Shown: positions 22,524-33,506 of the stretch, one piece after another
Layout of the letters: every line of letters begins with the position of its first letter
Numbering within the stretch: position 1 is the first letter of the stretch
DNA from: Lithocarpus polystachyus
Taxonomy: Eukaryota > Streptophyta > Magnoliopsida > Fagales > Fagaceae
DNA: 64,000 bases
Assembly (NCBI GenBank): GCA_033629205.1
Contig: CM066163.1
Location: 61,190,686-61,254,685, forward strand
Direction of reading: 5' to 3'
Position numbers and translations under genes: made by a program
Notes under the pieces: generated by a model
The model's input: the letters and a program-made list of their open reading frames with translations, nothing else
Database searches by the model: none
What the model was told of the DNA's origin: nothing

Positions 22524-22979
22524 TCATGCCGTGGACTGACACCCAATGACCTCCATAACCTGTCCCCCGGATGGAAATTTCACCTTCTGGTAAAGAGTGG
22601 AGGCGACAGCCCCTAATGTATGAAGCCAGGGTCTGGCAACGATAGCCGTGTAGGGTAAGTAAGTATCCACTACGATGAAGTCTACTTCCACTACTTCTGG
22701 GGCAGTCTGCACAGGTAGTCTAATCTGGCCCTTTGGAATGACAGTTTTCCCATCAAAGCTCACCAAAGGGGAGTTGTAGGGCGTTAGATCCTCGAGTCTG
22801 AGACCCAGCCCCTTATAAAGGTCAGGATACATAATCTCGGCACCGCTACTGTCGTCCACCATTACCCTCATCACGTCATACCCTCCGATTCTAAGTGTCA
22901 CTACTAAAGCATCGTCGTGAGGCTGCATGGTTCCGATCTTATCCTCCTCCGAAAAACTCAACACTAGCTGGTTATCCAC
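22524..22979 (-). pseudogene. Gypsy aspartic protease domain
   Basis: 151 codons. LVVTLRIGGYDVMRVMVDDSS carries the active-site region; the usual DxGSSA/DGGSS triad is altered to DDSSGAEI, so the catalytic motif looks degenerate. VDFIVVDTYLPYTAIVARPWLH matches the C-terminal part (normally YNAILGRPWL). Lies between Gag and RT as expected. Confidence 0.8.
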
Positions 22980-22991
22980 CTTAGCCCTCTT

Positions 22992-24165
22992 CTACTTTGA
23001 ATTATCATCCTCGACCGACAGTCGAGCCACAGACATTACCCTGGATGGACAAGAGCCGGTCCTTCCTAGAGCTGTAAAGATAACATTAATCGTGCCTATA
23101 GGGGGTCTTAAGGGTGCGTCTGCTCGAGGTTGGCTCTGCGAACCACTGGAATGATGCAAGAGGTGCTTTAATTTCCCTTCTCGGACCAGTTGGTCCAGGT
23201 GATTCCACAAGTTCCTGCAGTCCTTTATGGTGTGCCCCGGTTCCTGATGATATTGGCAATATAGATTCCGATTGCGCCTCATAGGGTCCCCTGCCATCTT
23301 GGTTGGCCACTTGAAAAATGGTTCGTGCTTGATTTTTTCTAGAACGTGGTGCACTAGTTCTCGTAACACGGTATAAACTACCTGCGCATTGGCAAATCCG
23401 GGCTGCCCTATAAATTCTCCCCTCGGTTGATTATTATTGTATCGGTCCGACCTGAAATCCCTCCGCTTCTAGGGGATAACCTTAGCCTTTCTCTTCCCCT
23501 GCAGCTGGTCCTCCTCAACCCTTTTATACTTATTGATCTGGTCCATGAGCTGGCGTACACTGGTAACTGGCTTGCCTGTGAGAGATTTCCTTAAACCTTG
23601 CTCGGCTGGGAGGTCAACCTTGAAAGTGCCGATAGCTACATCATCGAAGTCCCCGTCTATCTCGTTAAATATCTCCCAGTATCTGTCCGAGTATGCTTTA
23701 AGGGTTTCCCCTTCTCGCATGGGCAGGGACAGCAGGGAGCCTAAAGGCTGTGGAACTCTGCTACACATGATGAAACGAGAGCTAAATGCCTTAGTTTGTT
23801 CCTTGAAAGAGTCTATGGACTCGGCCCTCAGACCATCGAACCACCTCATCGCCACGAGTTCCAGGCTAGATGGAAAAACTTTGCACATCAAAGCCTCATT
23901 CCTGGAATGGACAGCCATCCTCTGGTTGAAGTGGCTAACATGCTCCACGGGGTCCATTCGACCATTATAAATGGTGAACGTGGGTTGATGGAAGCGTCGT
24001 GGAAGCTTTGCCGCCCCAATCTTGGGCGTGAAGGGCGATTTGGAGATCTGGCGCAATGCCTTGCTCATGGCATCATTTCCGAGGCCTTTATGAGATGAGC
24101 TCTCATGTTTACGCCTGTGATAGTACTCCTCCTCGTGGGAGAAAGACTCGCTTAAGGGAGTTCTT
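22992..24165 (-). pseudogene. Gypsy Gag (capsid and knuckle region), broken
   Basis: 24068-23469 is the retrotransposon Gag capsid domain: FHQPTFTIYNGRMDPVEHV, AMRWFDGL, FKEQTKAFSSRFI, LPMREGETLKAYSDRYW and FKVDLP are typical blocks. An in-frame Ser/Arg-rich N-terminal extension reads upstream to about 24165 before a stop. The Gag frame stops at 23469, and the nucleocapsid part resumes at 23369-22992 with CQYHQEPGHTIKDC, a CX3HX4HX4C variant usual for this lineage, followed by LVREGKLKHLL. Gag forms the virus-like particle; this copy cannot make a full protein. Confidence 0.85.
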
Positions 24166-24447
24166 GACCTTCATCTATAGTTGTCGTCCTTCTCATCCCC
24201 GGAAGAGCTGTCAGAGCTGGAAGAGGCTCGCTTTCGTCGTGCGTTGTGTAGCTTCCTTTTTAAATCATCGATTTGCAATTACAAGGCCCTATTATCATTG
24301 GGCCTTCGAGAGGCATGGCTTCTCACTCGAGAATGGTTTCTGCTCGTGTGCATGGTATATACACTACTCTCTCGATCTGCCTAGTATGGATTTGACCTCA
24401 CCATGGCCGGCCGTTGCAGTCACTATTCTCCCGAGCCCTTCCCATAG

Positions 24448-24456
24448 ACGGCGCCA
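24448..24456 (-). promoter_or_regulatory. Gypsy primer-binding site
   Basis: Minus strand reads TGGCGCCGTC starting 2 bp inside the 5' LTR, the form seen in many plant Ty3/Gypsy elements. Confidence 0.75.
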
Positions 24457-24458
24457 AT

Positions 24459-25203
24459 TGTGTGGGCTAGGTTTGAACTCTTGGCCCAAAAGGCATATGG
24501 ACTCAAATCCAAAAAGCCCAAACAATGAATTTATAGAGAAATGGGTTGAAGAACTGGGCTATAGTGAGACAAGTAACGGGCCAATAGATTTAGGCAACAA
24601 GGAAAGAAAGATAATGAACGTTTAAAAGAGCAAAGTGTATTCCGCCAAATCTGAGGAAACTAATTCTTTTATATTGCCTTTCCTGTTCTATTACAAGTTT
24701 CTTCCTCCTCCCTTTCTTCAAGGGTCTCTTACATTATATACTCCCCTCTTGATGATCTTGACCTTCCACTTGTGACCATCCAAGCTACCACTTGAGTACC
24801 TGTCCCATCAGACACCCCTCCCGGCTCCCTGTGAGTTGTGGTAGCTAAGGCAGTACTATTCAGAGGTCCTCTCCACATAAATACGGCCAAAAAAGAAGCT
24901 GCAGTGCATTTAATGCAGTGGATTTTCTTTGACAGTTTTGGATTTCTTTCCTTCTTACATGTCCATGGGGCACATTTTTGTCGCCGAGGCTTCTGTGAGG
25001 GTTGCTTCCATCATGGGGATTCGGGCTCGTCCAATATTCACTATGTTCGAGATGAGATTCCTCCTCGGACCATCTTCTCCTGTTCTCATACTCATGAGAT
25101 TGTAGGCCGGAGTCCTTCCTACTGATTTACTTTCCTTGGATCTGCCAACATCCCTAGGTAGAGCCCAAGGCCCAATATACGATTTTGGGCCCTTATCTCT
25201 ATA
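24459..25203 (-). repeat. 5' LTR of the Gypsy element (minus orientation)
   Basis: 745 bp. Differs from its partner by substitutions and small indels, including extra sequence near 24990-25005, so this insertion looks older than the gag-only element. A TATATAA-like box reads on the minus strand near 24737. Confidence 0.9.
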
Positions 25204-25208
25204 TCAAC

Positions 25209-25798
25209 ATAAAGTAATTTAGTCTAAGAGAGAATTTTAAGAAACTAAAAGTGTGCATTAAGTTAAAATTATTGAGCTAATATATATTAATTTCATAATT
25301 AAAGGTTTGCCAACAAAGCAGTATAAAAGTCTTTTGGACATATGGAACTTGTTAGCTCATTTGGTGTTTAGTTTCTCTCTAATTATTTTATGTTTTGGAC
25401 ACATGTTTGGTTAGTTTTGGAGAACAAAATATATGATTTTTATTTTGTGCACATAAAATATATGTATTAAGTTAGATATATCTGTGGAGTTATATAAGGA
25501 TGATATATCTGTGGGGATGTATGAAAGAGGACCCGAATGGCTAATAGATAGTCCATTCATAAAGAATTAATGGCTTATAAAATACTTATGCAAAGATTAC
25601 CTTACATTATAATACATGGAATGAAATACTCATTATAATTGAGGGAATTACCGCCATGATTCATGTATTGGATTATTTATTTGAGTGGGAGCATTTCACA
25701 ACTAGTTGACATGAGTAAGATCATGGCCATGTTAAAGTTAATATCATTTATCAAGTGATTTAAATGTCAAGTGGGCCAAGTGGAAGAATGTAAGATTT
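25209..25798 (+). other. 3' internal end of the outer element
   Basis: Non-coding AT-rich DNA, ending in GTGGGCCAAGTGGAAGAA directly before the 3' LTR, the probable polypurine tract. Confidence 0.65.
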
Positions 25799-26203
25799 TA
25801 AGAAAATTTTATATGGCCCACATTTAAATGATAAATGAAAATTCATCTCTTAAGGATTTTATTTGTGAAAGAAGTTATGGTGAATAACAATTTTTAAGTA
25901 ACTCTCAATTAGTCTAACCCATTTGGTTAATAAAAACGTTGAAGTTACAAGTTTTAAACTCCTTGATGGAAGGAGGGTTATGGAACAAATCTTAATTCCA
26001 AAGAGTCCCTACTCTAGCCTATATATATATAGCTTGTCTCCATCAAAAAGAAACACGTGGGGTAAAGGCTATAGACTAGAAGACACTTTTTATATACACT
26101 ATCATATAGTGAATCTTGTTTTTCTCTAAACACTTAAACAACTATAGCTGGAGGTATGTTTATGTTATTTATTTTCCACCGCAACTCTAAATTTTATCTT
26201 ACA
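25799..26203 (+). repeat. 3' LTR of the outer element
   Basis: 405 bp, TGTAAGAT...ATCTTACA, homologous over its whole length to 5991-6447. Followed by CCACC, near match to CCACT at the far end. Confidence 0.82.
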
Positions 26204-26208
26204 CCACC

Positions 26209-27914
26209 AAATACCAATAGAAAAGCTGCAAGATTCTAAATTTACATTCAGAGAACCACCAAAATCCCAACTCTCCAAAAAACTCCTCCCATCTATAAAC
26301 CCCCTCTCCCCCCCGCCCCCCCCCCCCCCCCCCAAAAAAAATCTTTAATTTGACACAAACCCAAAAGGCCAAATCACATATCATTCCCTTAGTCCATAAA
26401 ACTTATATTTTGTCATAAAAAGTAGAAAATTAGCTTTTAGATTTTGTCATGTTTGGATGTGAAAGTGAATAAACTATTTATTTAAAGATTAGTTATGATT
26501 TTTAATACCTCTGTAGTCTCCATCATTAGCTTAATTGCTGAGCATGATAAAAAAAATTTTGCAACATCTCCAAATAGAGTTGCCAGGAAATGTCTAGTTG
26601 AAAGTATCGTCCAACTTAACTTTAACTCGACATTTGAAGTTGGACAGCAAAATTAATAATCAATTAGATAGAATGATCAATTTATATACAATTATTTTTT
26701 TTATCCATACCATTAGTATTACAAGGGGTTTTTAGTAGTGTACATATTGTGGATTTTTAACAACTTTTTCCTTGCAATATAAGTATGAAAATTCTTCATT
26801 GTAGTCCACACCAGTTTCTTTGTGACACTTACTGCAAGCCAGGTACAAAAAATTTTGGTCCAACTTTGTAATGCATATTGTTGCATTTATCCAGAAATTG
26901 GGTCACTGCATCAATTGTTTGTTACACATTTCCGTTGTTTAGTTGATTTTTTTTTTTTTAAATCCAGATGAAAGAAATTATAATAATAGGCGAAAAAGGA
27001 CATTACCATTTGAACCAAAGTTGCTTTTCCTTTTCAGTAACCCTATCAAAAATTAAAAGATACTGCAAATGTAAAAATACAATGGTATATATATTGCAAG
27101 GATTATAATAGTAGATGAATAGTATTGTTGTTTTGATAGGACTTTATATGTGTCCTTTATAAGAAACTTCAATAGTCTCAAAAATTCCAATAATTAAATT
27201 GTTTCAAATTGTGATGTTAATTCCCATTGTGTTCTACAAAGGAAAAAGTTGTACTAATGTATCCATAAGTAATAGAGAACAGTAAAAGCTAAAGGTGTTG
27301 AGAAAATTTCAAATATCTTAATGCTCAAGGACCATCTAAGAATTGACTATATTTGTGAGTTCAATTTATATTATCCATTGTTTAACTAATAATGAAGGGA
27401 AGAGAAAAAAGAAGAGAGAAAGTATGTACATGTATTAAGTGAATTAGTCATGCTTCACTGGTTTCTAAGATTAATATGTTTATATAGGTCTCCACTAGTG
27501 CCACTAACAAGTCTCATGGCATTTAATTGTCACGTAAAGTCAGAACAACATTATATAATCAAGAATGGCTAAAGATAGCCTTGTATGTTTGAGTAAATGT
27601 AAATAAAATAAATAAATAAATAAAGTACAACCAGAATATAACATAATTAGATGATGATTTTCAATTAGTCAAGGATTTTTAAAAGTGTGATATACACAAG
27701 GTGTTTAGTTGTGTATAGAGCTTAAAAAATAAAAAGGAAATAAAGGAATCTATTTATTTTTGTAGATTACTTTGGCACACAAGTCCTAAACTCTGTTAAG
27801 ACTAATGCATTTATAAATTGAATTTAATTCATTTTGATAAATGTTTAAAAAAGTTGATATTAATCATTTATATGAAGTAGCAAAAAATTTAAATGAGATG
27901 CATATTTTACCAGG
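26209..27914. other. intergenic AT-rich region
   Basis: No gene seen. Contains a homopolymer run of 18 C (26316-26333) followed by 7 A, and an AAATA microsatellite near 27600-27622. Confidence 0.7.
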
Positions 27915-27930
27915 TTCATAATGCAATAGC

Positions 27931-28049
27931 CAAAGGCCTTGTAGCTGAATTGGCACCTCTTCATGTATAAAGTGCTTGGGGGTCTAGAGGAGAAAGGGTT
28001 TGAGCTGCGAGGTTAGTAGCATATTGTAATTATATCTAAAAAAAAAAGT
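27931..28049 (+). mobile_element. tRNA-derived SINE
   Basis: Begins CAAAGGCCTTGTAGCTGAATTGGC with an A-box-like TAGCTGAATTGG and, about 50 bp later, a B-box-like GGGTTTGAGCTGC, as in plant tRNA-related SINEs. Ends in an A-rich tail (TATCTAAAAAAAAAAG). It is flanked by a 16-bp direct repeat TTCATAATGCAATAGC / TTCATAATGCAATTGC (27915-27930 and 28050-28065, one mismatch), so both insertion edges are defined. Confidence 0.85.
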
Positions 28050-28065
28050 TTCATAATGCAATTGC

Positions 28066-28560
28066 TTCAGGAATGTGTGGATCAATGATTAAGGAACTTG
28101 ATGATCTTGTTGAGAGAGATAAACCTATGATAGATAAAAATGTTAAGAGTAATCAGCAATTACTAAGCCAATTTTTTTCTTTTCTCAAAGACTTTATCAT
28201 TATGCGAAACAACTTTTAATCTTGTTGCCATAATAATAGGGGTCTAGTAGTGAACATCCGTCCAAGGGCAGCTGATTTGTTGGTAACAAACTAATCCCAC
28301 AAAGTCAGAATTATTGGTTTCAGCCTATAATGTATAAAACAACTTATAGCAGTCAAAATTTATAATCATTGCTTGTTATTATGTAAAAGAAGAGTTCAAA
28401 AGTGCTGGTTTATACATGTCTTTTATTAATAACAATAATAGTCGATTTTAGATTGGCTAGGTATAAAGAACTGAATCTGAAAGAAATCCATTGTGGGAAA
28501 AGACTGAAAAAAAATTATTAAATCTTATAACTGGTCAATTAGAATGACTTCTTGGATCAT
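28066..28560. other. intergenic region, no gene seen
   Basis: AT-rich; nothing recognisable. Confidence 0.6.
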
Positions 28561-28569
28561 CGATGGGCC

Positions 28570-29215
28570 ATTTCTAGTTTGAAGTTGTCGAGCCAGGCAC
28601 ACCTCTTATAGTTAAAATTAGACTATAAGAGGTATGAGAATTAATATTGCAATTCATTTTTTTGATAAGTAAATTAATATTCCAATTCTCACTGACAAGT
28701 GCAAAGTAATCCATATGTTTATGAAACTCGGTAAAAGGAACAAAGCTAAAGGAAGGTGCAGGGACTAGTGAATCATCATTTGATACTTCTTCAATCAACG
28801 TAGTTGGATTGATTGTTCACTAGTAAACATTATCAACAATTCGATGCTCTAGTTTGATTGCTTTGACAATCACATTATGGATGTAGTATGTCCTTGTTAT
28901 GTGTAACATATGGTCAATCATGTCAATCTCACGTTGATTAAAGATAGTAGCCTGTACTTTATTGCCCTATATAAGTAGAATTGTTAGATATGTGAAAGGG
29001 TGAAAATGAGCATCTACATTACAAGCACTATCACATAAAATTGAAAGAGTATATTGTTAATTTACTTGACTATCAACCAATATGAGCCTCATATATTTGG
29101 TTGGGCTTTGTTGTGATGTACGTGTTATTTTCTTCTCAGCGACAGCAATCTTCACCTTCTAATTTCTAGTTTTTGGAGTAATGTCTTTAATATAATTATA
29201 CAATGTACGCATCCT
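28570..29215 (-). pseudogene. replication protein A 70-kDa subunit-like fragment
   Basis: Minus-strand translation gives an N-terminal block YIKDITPKTRN then a stop, KVKIAVAEKK, SPTKYMRLILVDSQ (29215-29060), then after an intron-sized gap GNKVQATIFNQREIDMI, TYYIHNVIVKAIK (about 28975-28830), two adjacent stops, and EEVSNDDSLVPAPSFSFVPF, FTEFHKHMD (28798-28660). This order fits the first OB fold of plant RPA1-like single-stranded-DNA binding proteins, many of which are dispersed as gene or transposon-linked copies. Stops show it is dead. Identification is by motif memory, not by search. Confidence 0.62.
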
Positions 29216-29219
29216 ATTA

Positions 29220-30977
29220 AGTTAAGAATGGAAATATGAAAAATAATGCATCAACTATAGTTAAATAGTACAATATTTAATAAGAATGATATGGAACTTG
29301 ACCAAAATGATAAGTATAAAGCAAAAGCATTTCACAAAGAATGCTACTGGTTTGACATTTTATTTAAAAAAAAATTATGAATCCGAATACTTGCATTTAA
29401 AACAAACCAAGAAATACACATACAACCAAAGTTTGGAAATCAAGGTCATAACAAGGACTAATCCCACACATTATATAGTTAACACCAACAATACAATAAT
29501 AGTTTTAGAAAGCTATTTTTAGAACTTAAACACAGCAGAAAACTATCATACACAAATCATATGTATAGATAATTTTCGTACACTCAAACAATGGAATTTG
29601 TATGGACTATTCATCAACAACTGTCAAAAATCAATAATCTCTAAGAACAATTCAGCAAAATAATAACATGATGAGGTTAAATGACTACTATAATTGAGTA
29701 AACATGCATATTTCTTTTACTTTTCTCACAAATGAGCAAGATTTCCTAATTCAATAGGCTAAACTCCAATTAGACTGAGATCCTTTAACTAGCTGTCATA
29801 CCAAATAATAAAATATATATAAAATGACAATACAAAATATTTGTTATCTGTTTTAAAAATTCACTAGTTTAAAAACAATTAAACCCAAGAAAAATATAGA
29901 ATACCAAAGCTCATTAATTTTTTTTAAAATATATTGTTAAAAAAATAAATTAATATTTTACAAGTTTCAAATTGATAGAAGAATTGGAAAACAAAGTGTT
30001 ATGAATATATAACATTGGTCACTCATCCCAATCTGGTTGCTCTGCATCACAAATTCCAAAGCAAATACTATTAGAAAACAAACTTGACTTTAATAACATG
30101 CATGTATAAAAATAAAACTTCAACAACCACTCTTTATTTCTTCATCAAATATTTGATAGAAATTGAAGCAACAAAACTAAAAAGAATGACAAATCAGTCT
30201 TTAAAAAATCAATCAACCCATAGAGAAGAGAACTTTAAAGAGAGAGAGAGAGAGAGATGCCTATCTTATGATGAGTTGAGAATGTCAAACCACAAACAAG
30301 CAAAAATTTCTATCTAGTCTTCTCTTCTCTCTCTCAACTTCCAAGAAACCCACACCAACCCACAATCTCCACTAAAGTCTATTCCCATCCTTTAAACCAC
30401 ACAATCCTCTCCCCCCCTACAAACTTATAACCCTTTGTCTCTAAGCCTTATCTCACCAAATATGTACAGATTGCACCGGCACCACACACGTACTGAGCTC
30501 AAATTTATCTCTCTGTTGAGTCTATCAGAAGAAGAAGATATTTCTTCGCTCTTGGCCCGCATCGGACTTGCTTTTCTTTCCCACACAAAAACATTGAGTT
30601 TTGGATGTTTGGTGAACCAAAATAGGTGTGGTTTATGTGTTTTTCTTTTAAGCCCAAACAAAACAAAGTGATGAAACAATGAGTTTTGCCCACCAGATTG
30701 ACTAAACCAAAAGTTACTATAGATAGAGACTCTTTTTATATGGTTCGAAGATTTAAATGTTTATTGCTTAAATTCAAAATAAAAATAACTTATGTCTAAT
30801 TATGATACATACATACATACATACATACATACATACCTAAAACTAAATATTAATTAATTAATTGTCGTATCCTAGACATGTGGTATCCTGGTTTTTCAAG
30901 AAATATCGTGTTGTTGTACTATGTATCATGTTGTACTATATATTGTGTCTGTATCTGTGCAACTTAGCTTGACCAGC
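29220..30977. other. intergenic region with microsatellites
   Basis: No supported gene. Short frames of 60-85 codons at 29286, 30084 and 30425-30693 show no domain. A (GA)n tract lies at about 30238-30256 and an (ATAC)n tract at about 30804-30836. Confidence 0.65.
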
Positions 30978-30980
30978 ACC

Positions 30981-32240
30981 CACTATAACAAAGTTGGCCT
31001 ATGGTGACATATCTAGTGAGGGAAAAAAATTTAGTCACCAAACAGCAACATTCAGTGAGGAAATAAAAAATATGTCACCAAATATTAAAAAAATACATAA
31101 AATGTTGACGAAATCATATTTTTGTCACTAAAGATATTACAATTGGTGACAAAACTTCCTTTCATCACCTTAGGCCATGGAAAAAACTAGCACCAAAGAA
31201 ATTTTTAGGTATGAATGTCTATGGTGACGGAATATTTCGTCACACAAAGTAGGATCTAGGGAAACGAAAAAATTTTCGTCACCAAATATTATCAATAGGT
31301 GACGAAACACTAATTTCATCGACCAATGTAAAAGAATTTATTATCATTGGTGACAAAATGCTTTTTCGTCACCTATAAATCCCAAGAAAGTAAAGTGCCA
31401 ATCAAAAATGTTGAGTGAGAAAGACAAAATTTGTTGCTGCTAAACATTTAAAATAAACACATTTAGTAATGAAATCTAATTTCGTCACCTAATGTTAGGG
31501 TTGTCAAATGAGTGGGTTTTTGGGTGGGCATAATATTGCGTTTGGTACATAAAACTCATTTACCCATTATTACCCATTTAACTAATTACTTCTAAGTTCT
31601 AACCCAAACTCAACCCAATTATTAGAGGTTTAGAGCTATTTTGGTCGTTTTAGAGGTTTCAAGATTTTTTTTTTTTTTTTTTTTGGTAATTTTAGAGGTT
31701 TCAAGTTATTTGTGGTCATTTTAGAGGTTTTGGGTGTATTTTGGTCATTTTAAAGGTTTAGGGGTATTTTCATCATTTTTAGATTTCGAGAATATTTTGG
31801 TCATTTTTTAGATTTATGGGGTATTTTCGTCATTTTTAGGTTTTCAGAGCACTTTGGTCATATTTTAGGTTTTGGGGGAATTTCGGTCATTTTTAAGGTT
31901 TCAGGGGATATTTTGGTCAGTTGACAGGTTTAGGGGTATTTCATCACCTTATATGGTCAAATAAAAAAAATTACAAATTAAAAATCATTGGTGACAAATT
32001 TATTTCATCTCTGAATATAATGTTTAGTGACAAAAATATATTAGGTGACGAAAACTCACCTATAATTTTTTTTATTAAAAAAATTAAAACAATTTAGTGG
32101 CAAAAATTTTCGTCACCACGAATTTTTGTGACCGAGATTATGCAATGAATTATGTTTCGTCACCATATGTCATAGGTGACAAAATAAGGGTATTTCGTGA
32201 TGAAAAGTGTTCGTTACCATAGGTCTTGTTTGTTGTAGTG
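30981..32240. mobile_element. non-autonomous CACTA-type element
   Basis: Starts CACTATAACAAA and ends TTTGTTGTAGTG (the inverse of CACTACAACAAA). Flanking triplets ACC and ATC are an imperfect 3-bp duplication. Both ends carry many copies of TTTCGTCACC or GGTGACGAAA, as expected of CACTA subterminal transposase-binding repeats. About 1.26 kb, with no transposase. A minisatellite occupies the middle. Confidence 0.8.
31630..31940 (+). repeat. minisatellite, unit about 33 bp
   Basis: About nine degenerate units of the form TTTTAGAGGTTTNGGGGTATTTTGGTCA within the CACTA element, including one with a long T run (about 31666-31684). Confidence 0.8.
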
Positions 32241-32690
32241 ATCGTCGCTAATGACTCTCTACCTCCTTACATATATACCATGGCCGATAATATTCTCCAT
32301 CTCTACAAGTCACGAGAACAGTGACAATTTCATTTGCCAACTAGTAATTAGGATTGACCACTAACTTTGATATGGCAAGATTAGCTATTAACTCTTCTGT
32401 TATCTTCCTACAGGGACAACTTCAGGAAATTTCCTCACCAAACATTCAAAGTGAAAGATAGGGATAGGCAGGAAATGCATGGTAGTGGTGCTTTCTCAAT
32501 GAATATTCAGACTTAGAAACGAGTCTCAACATGGTAGGCCACATTCTTGCCGCATATAAAGAAAATACACAGAATGTTTAGGGATAAGTAAGAAAACAAA
32601 TTTGGAGTTAAAGTTAAATTTTATGGTTTCATGTAGTTTCCTTATTATAAATTTCTTTATAGTACGAGTACTAATAAGAGAATAAAAAAT
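32241..32690. other. intergenic region, no gene seen
   Basis: Nothing recognisable apart from short shadow frames. Confidence 0.6.
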
Positions 32691-32693
32691 AAA

Positions 32694-32870
32694 AAGTGTT
32701 ATGTTCACAATATTTTCACAACACTTTCACAACAAATCTTAAGTGATAATAAGTTATTATTGGTTTTAAGTTAAACTCACTACTGAAATTACTTTTTTGC
32801 CTATCATAACAGCCAGTAACAATTAGTCACTTAAGATTTGTTGTGAAAATATTGTGAATATAATATTTCT
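32694..32870. mobile_element. foldback MITE
   Basis: Left arm GTTCACAATATTTTCACAAC...AAATCTTAAGTGA (to 32746) is the inverse of TCACTTAAGATTTGTTGTGAAAATATTGTGAAT (32827-32859). The left arm has an 11-bp internal duplication (ACTTTCACAAC). Central loop about 80 bp. No clear TSD. Confidence 0.75.
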
Positions 32871-32883
32871 CATAAAAAATAAA

Positions 32884-32981
32884 CCATTAGTTCATTTTGC
32901 ATATTGTTTTTTAATACAATGAACATAATAAGCCATTAGTTCATTTTACATATTGTTTTTTAATACAATGAACATAATAAG
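32884..32981. repeat. 49-bp tandem duplication
   Basis: Two units starting CCATTAGTTCATTTT (32884-32932, 32933-32981), one base different (GCATATTG / ACATATTG). Confidence 0.9.
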
Positions 32982-33506
32982 ATTAATGAACACAATAATG
33001 TTTTTTACTTACTCCAAATCATATATCAATTTTTAGATCTTCTATTTTAACACGTTAAAAATTGAAATTATGCATTTTCTACTCTCAAAGAGTGTGGGCC
33101 GCTAACATGAAAGTTTTTGCAACTACAACTGTCAAAGCAAGCAGATTCTCCCGGGAGATAAACGCTCAGACTGTCAAGCATTTGGTAAATTGTAGAACCT
33201 TTGTACTAGAAGATGATTCAAAGTATGACAACTGTGTTAAATTGTCCTTATATGTTATTTTGACGAAAAGTTTGGCAATCGATTAAGAAGTTGTCCTTAG
33301 TGATTGCATTAGTCCAAGCCATCTGTTGACTTTATGAGTAATAATAAACGTTTCTGCTTAGGGTCTTTTGCTCAATAGGAAGTCTTCAACTGTTTTAAGG
33401 ATATTTGTTTTTACATATTACATGATATGTTTCACGAATATCTAGGATATGCTTCACGAATATCAATTAAATTATGCATTTTATGTCTATGAATTTAGCG
33501 TAGGCC

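Larger units (their letters stand above)
14934..25203 (-). mobile_element. Ty3/Gypsy LTR retrotransposon, Tat-like lineage
   Basis: 10,270 bp with TSD TCAAC at 14929-14933 and 25204-25208. LTRs are 14934-15664 and 24459-25203; on the minus strand they run TGTAGAGG (TATAGAGA in the right copy) to CCCACACA. On the minus strand the 5' (right) LTR is followed after 2 bp by TGGCGCCGTC, a common plant Gypsy PBS. Domain order on the minus strand is Gag, protease, RT, RNase H, a second RNase H, integrase. The second RNase H, a long region between integrase and 3' LTR, an 81-bp tandem repeat there and an antisense gene together point to the Tat clade. Stops and frameshifts in Gag, RNase H and integrase make it non-functional. 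Confidence 0.93.
5991..26203 (+). mobile_element. outer Copia-like non-autonomous LTR element hosting three later insertions
   Basis: Two LTRs that match each other (5991-6447 and 25799-26203) both start TGTAAGAT and end ATCTTACA. The 5' LTR is followed after 2 bp by TGCTACCAGAGCC (6450-6462), two mismatches from the tRNA-Met primer-binding site TGGTATCAGAGCC. The 3' LTR is preceded by a purine-rich AAGTGGAAGAA. Outer flanks CCACT (5986-5990) and CCACC (26204-26208) are a 4/5 match for a 5-bp target duplication. Its own internal DNA is 6448-7073, 12326-12598, 14031-14928 and 25209-25798. Without the three nested elements the original unit is about 3.3 kb. No coding domain is visible, so it was non-autonomous. 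Confidence 0.78.

Noticed and set aside
27931..28049. Possible tRNA gene
   Set aside because: A and B boxes are degenerate, with no acceptor stem and an A-tail with TSD; SINE fits better.
30425..30693. Overlapping ORFs of 60-84 codons on both strands
   Set aside because: Mutual shadows in a CT-rich stretch; no domain or splice support.
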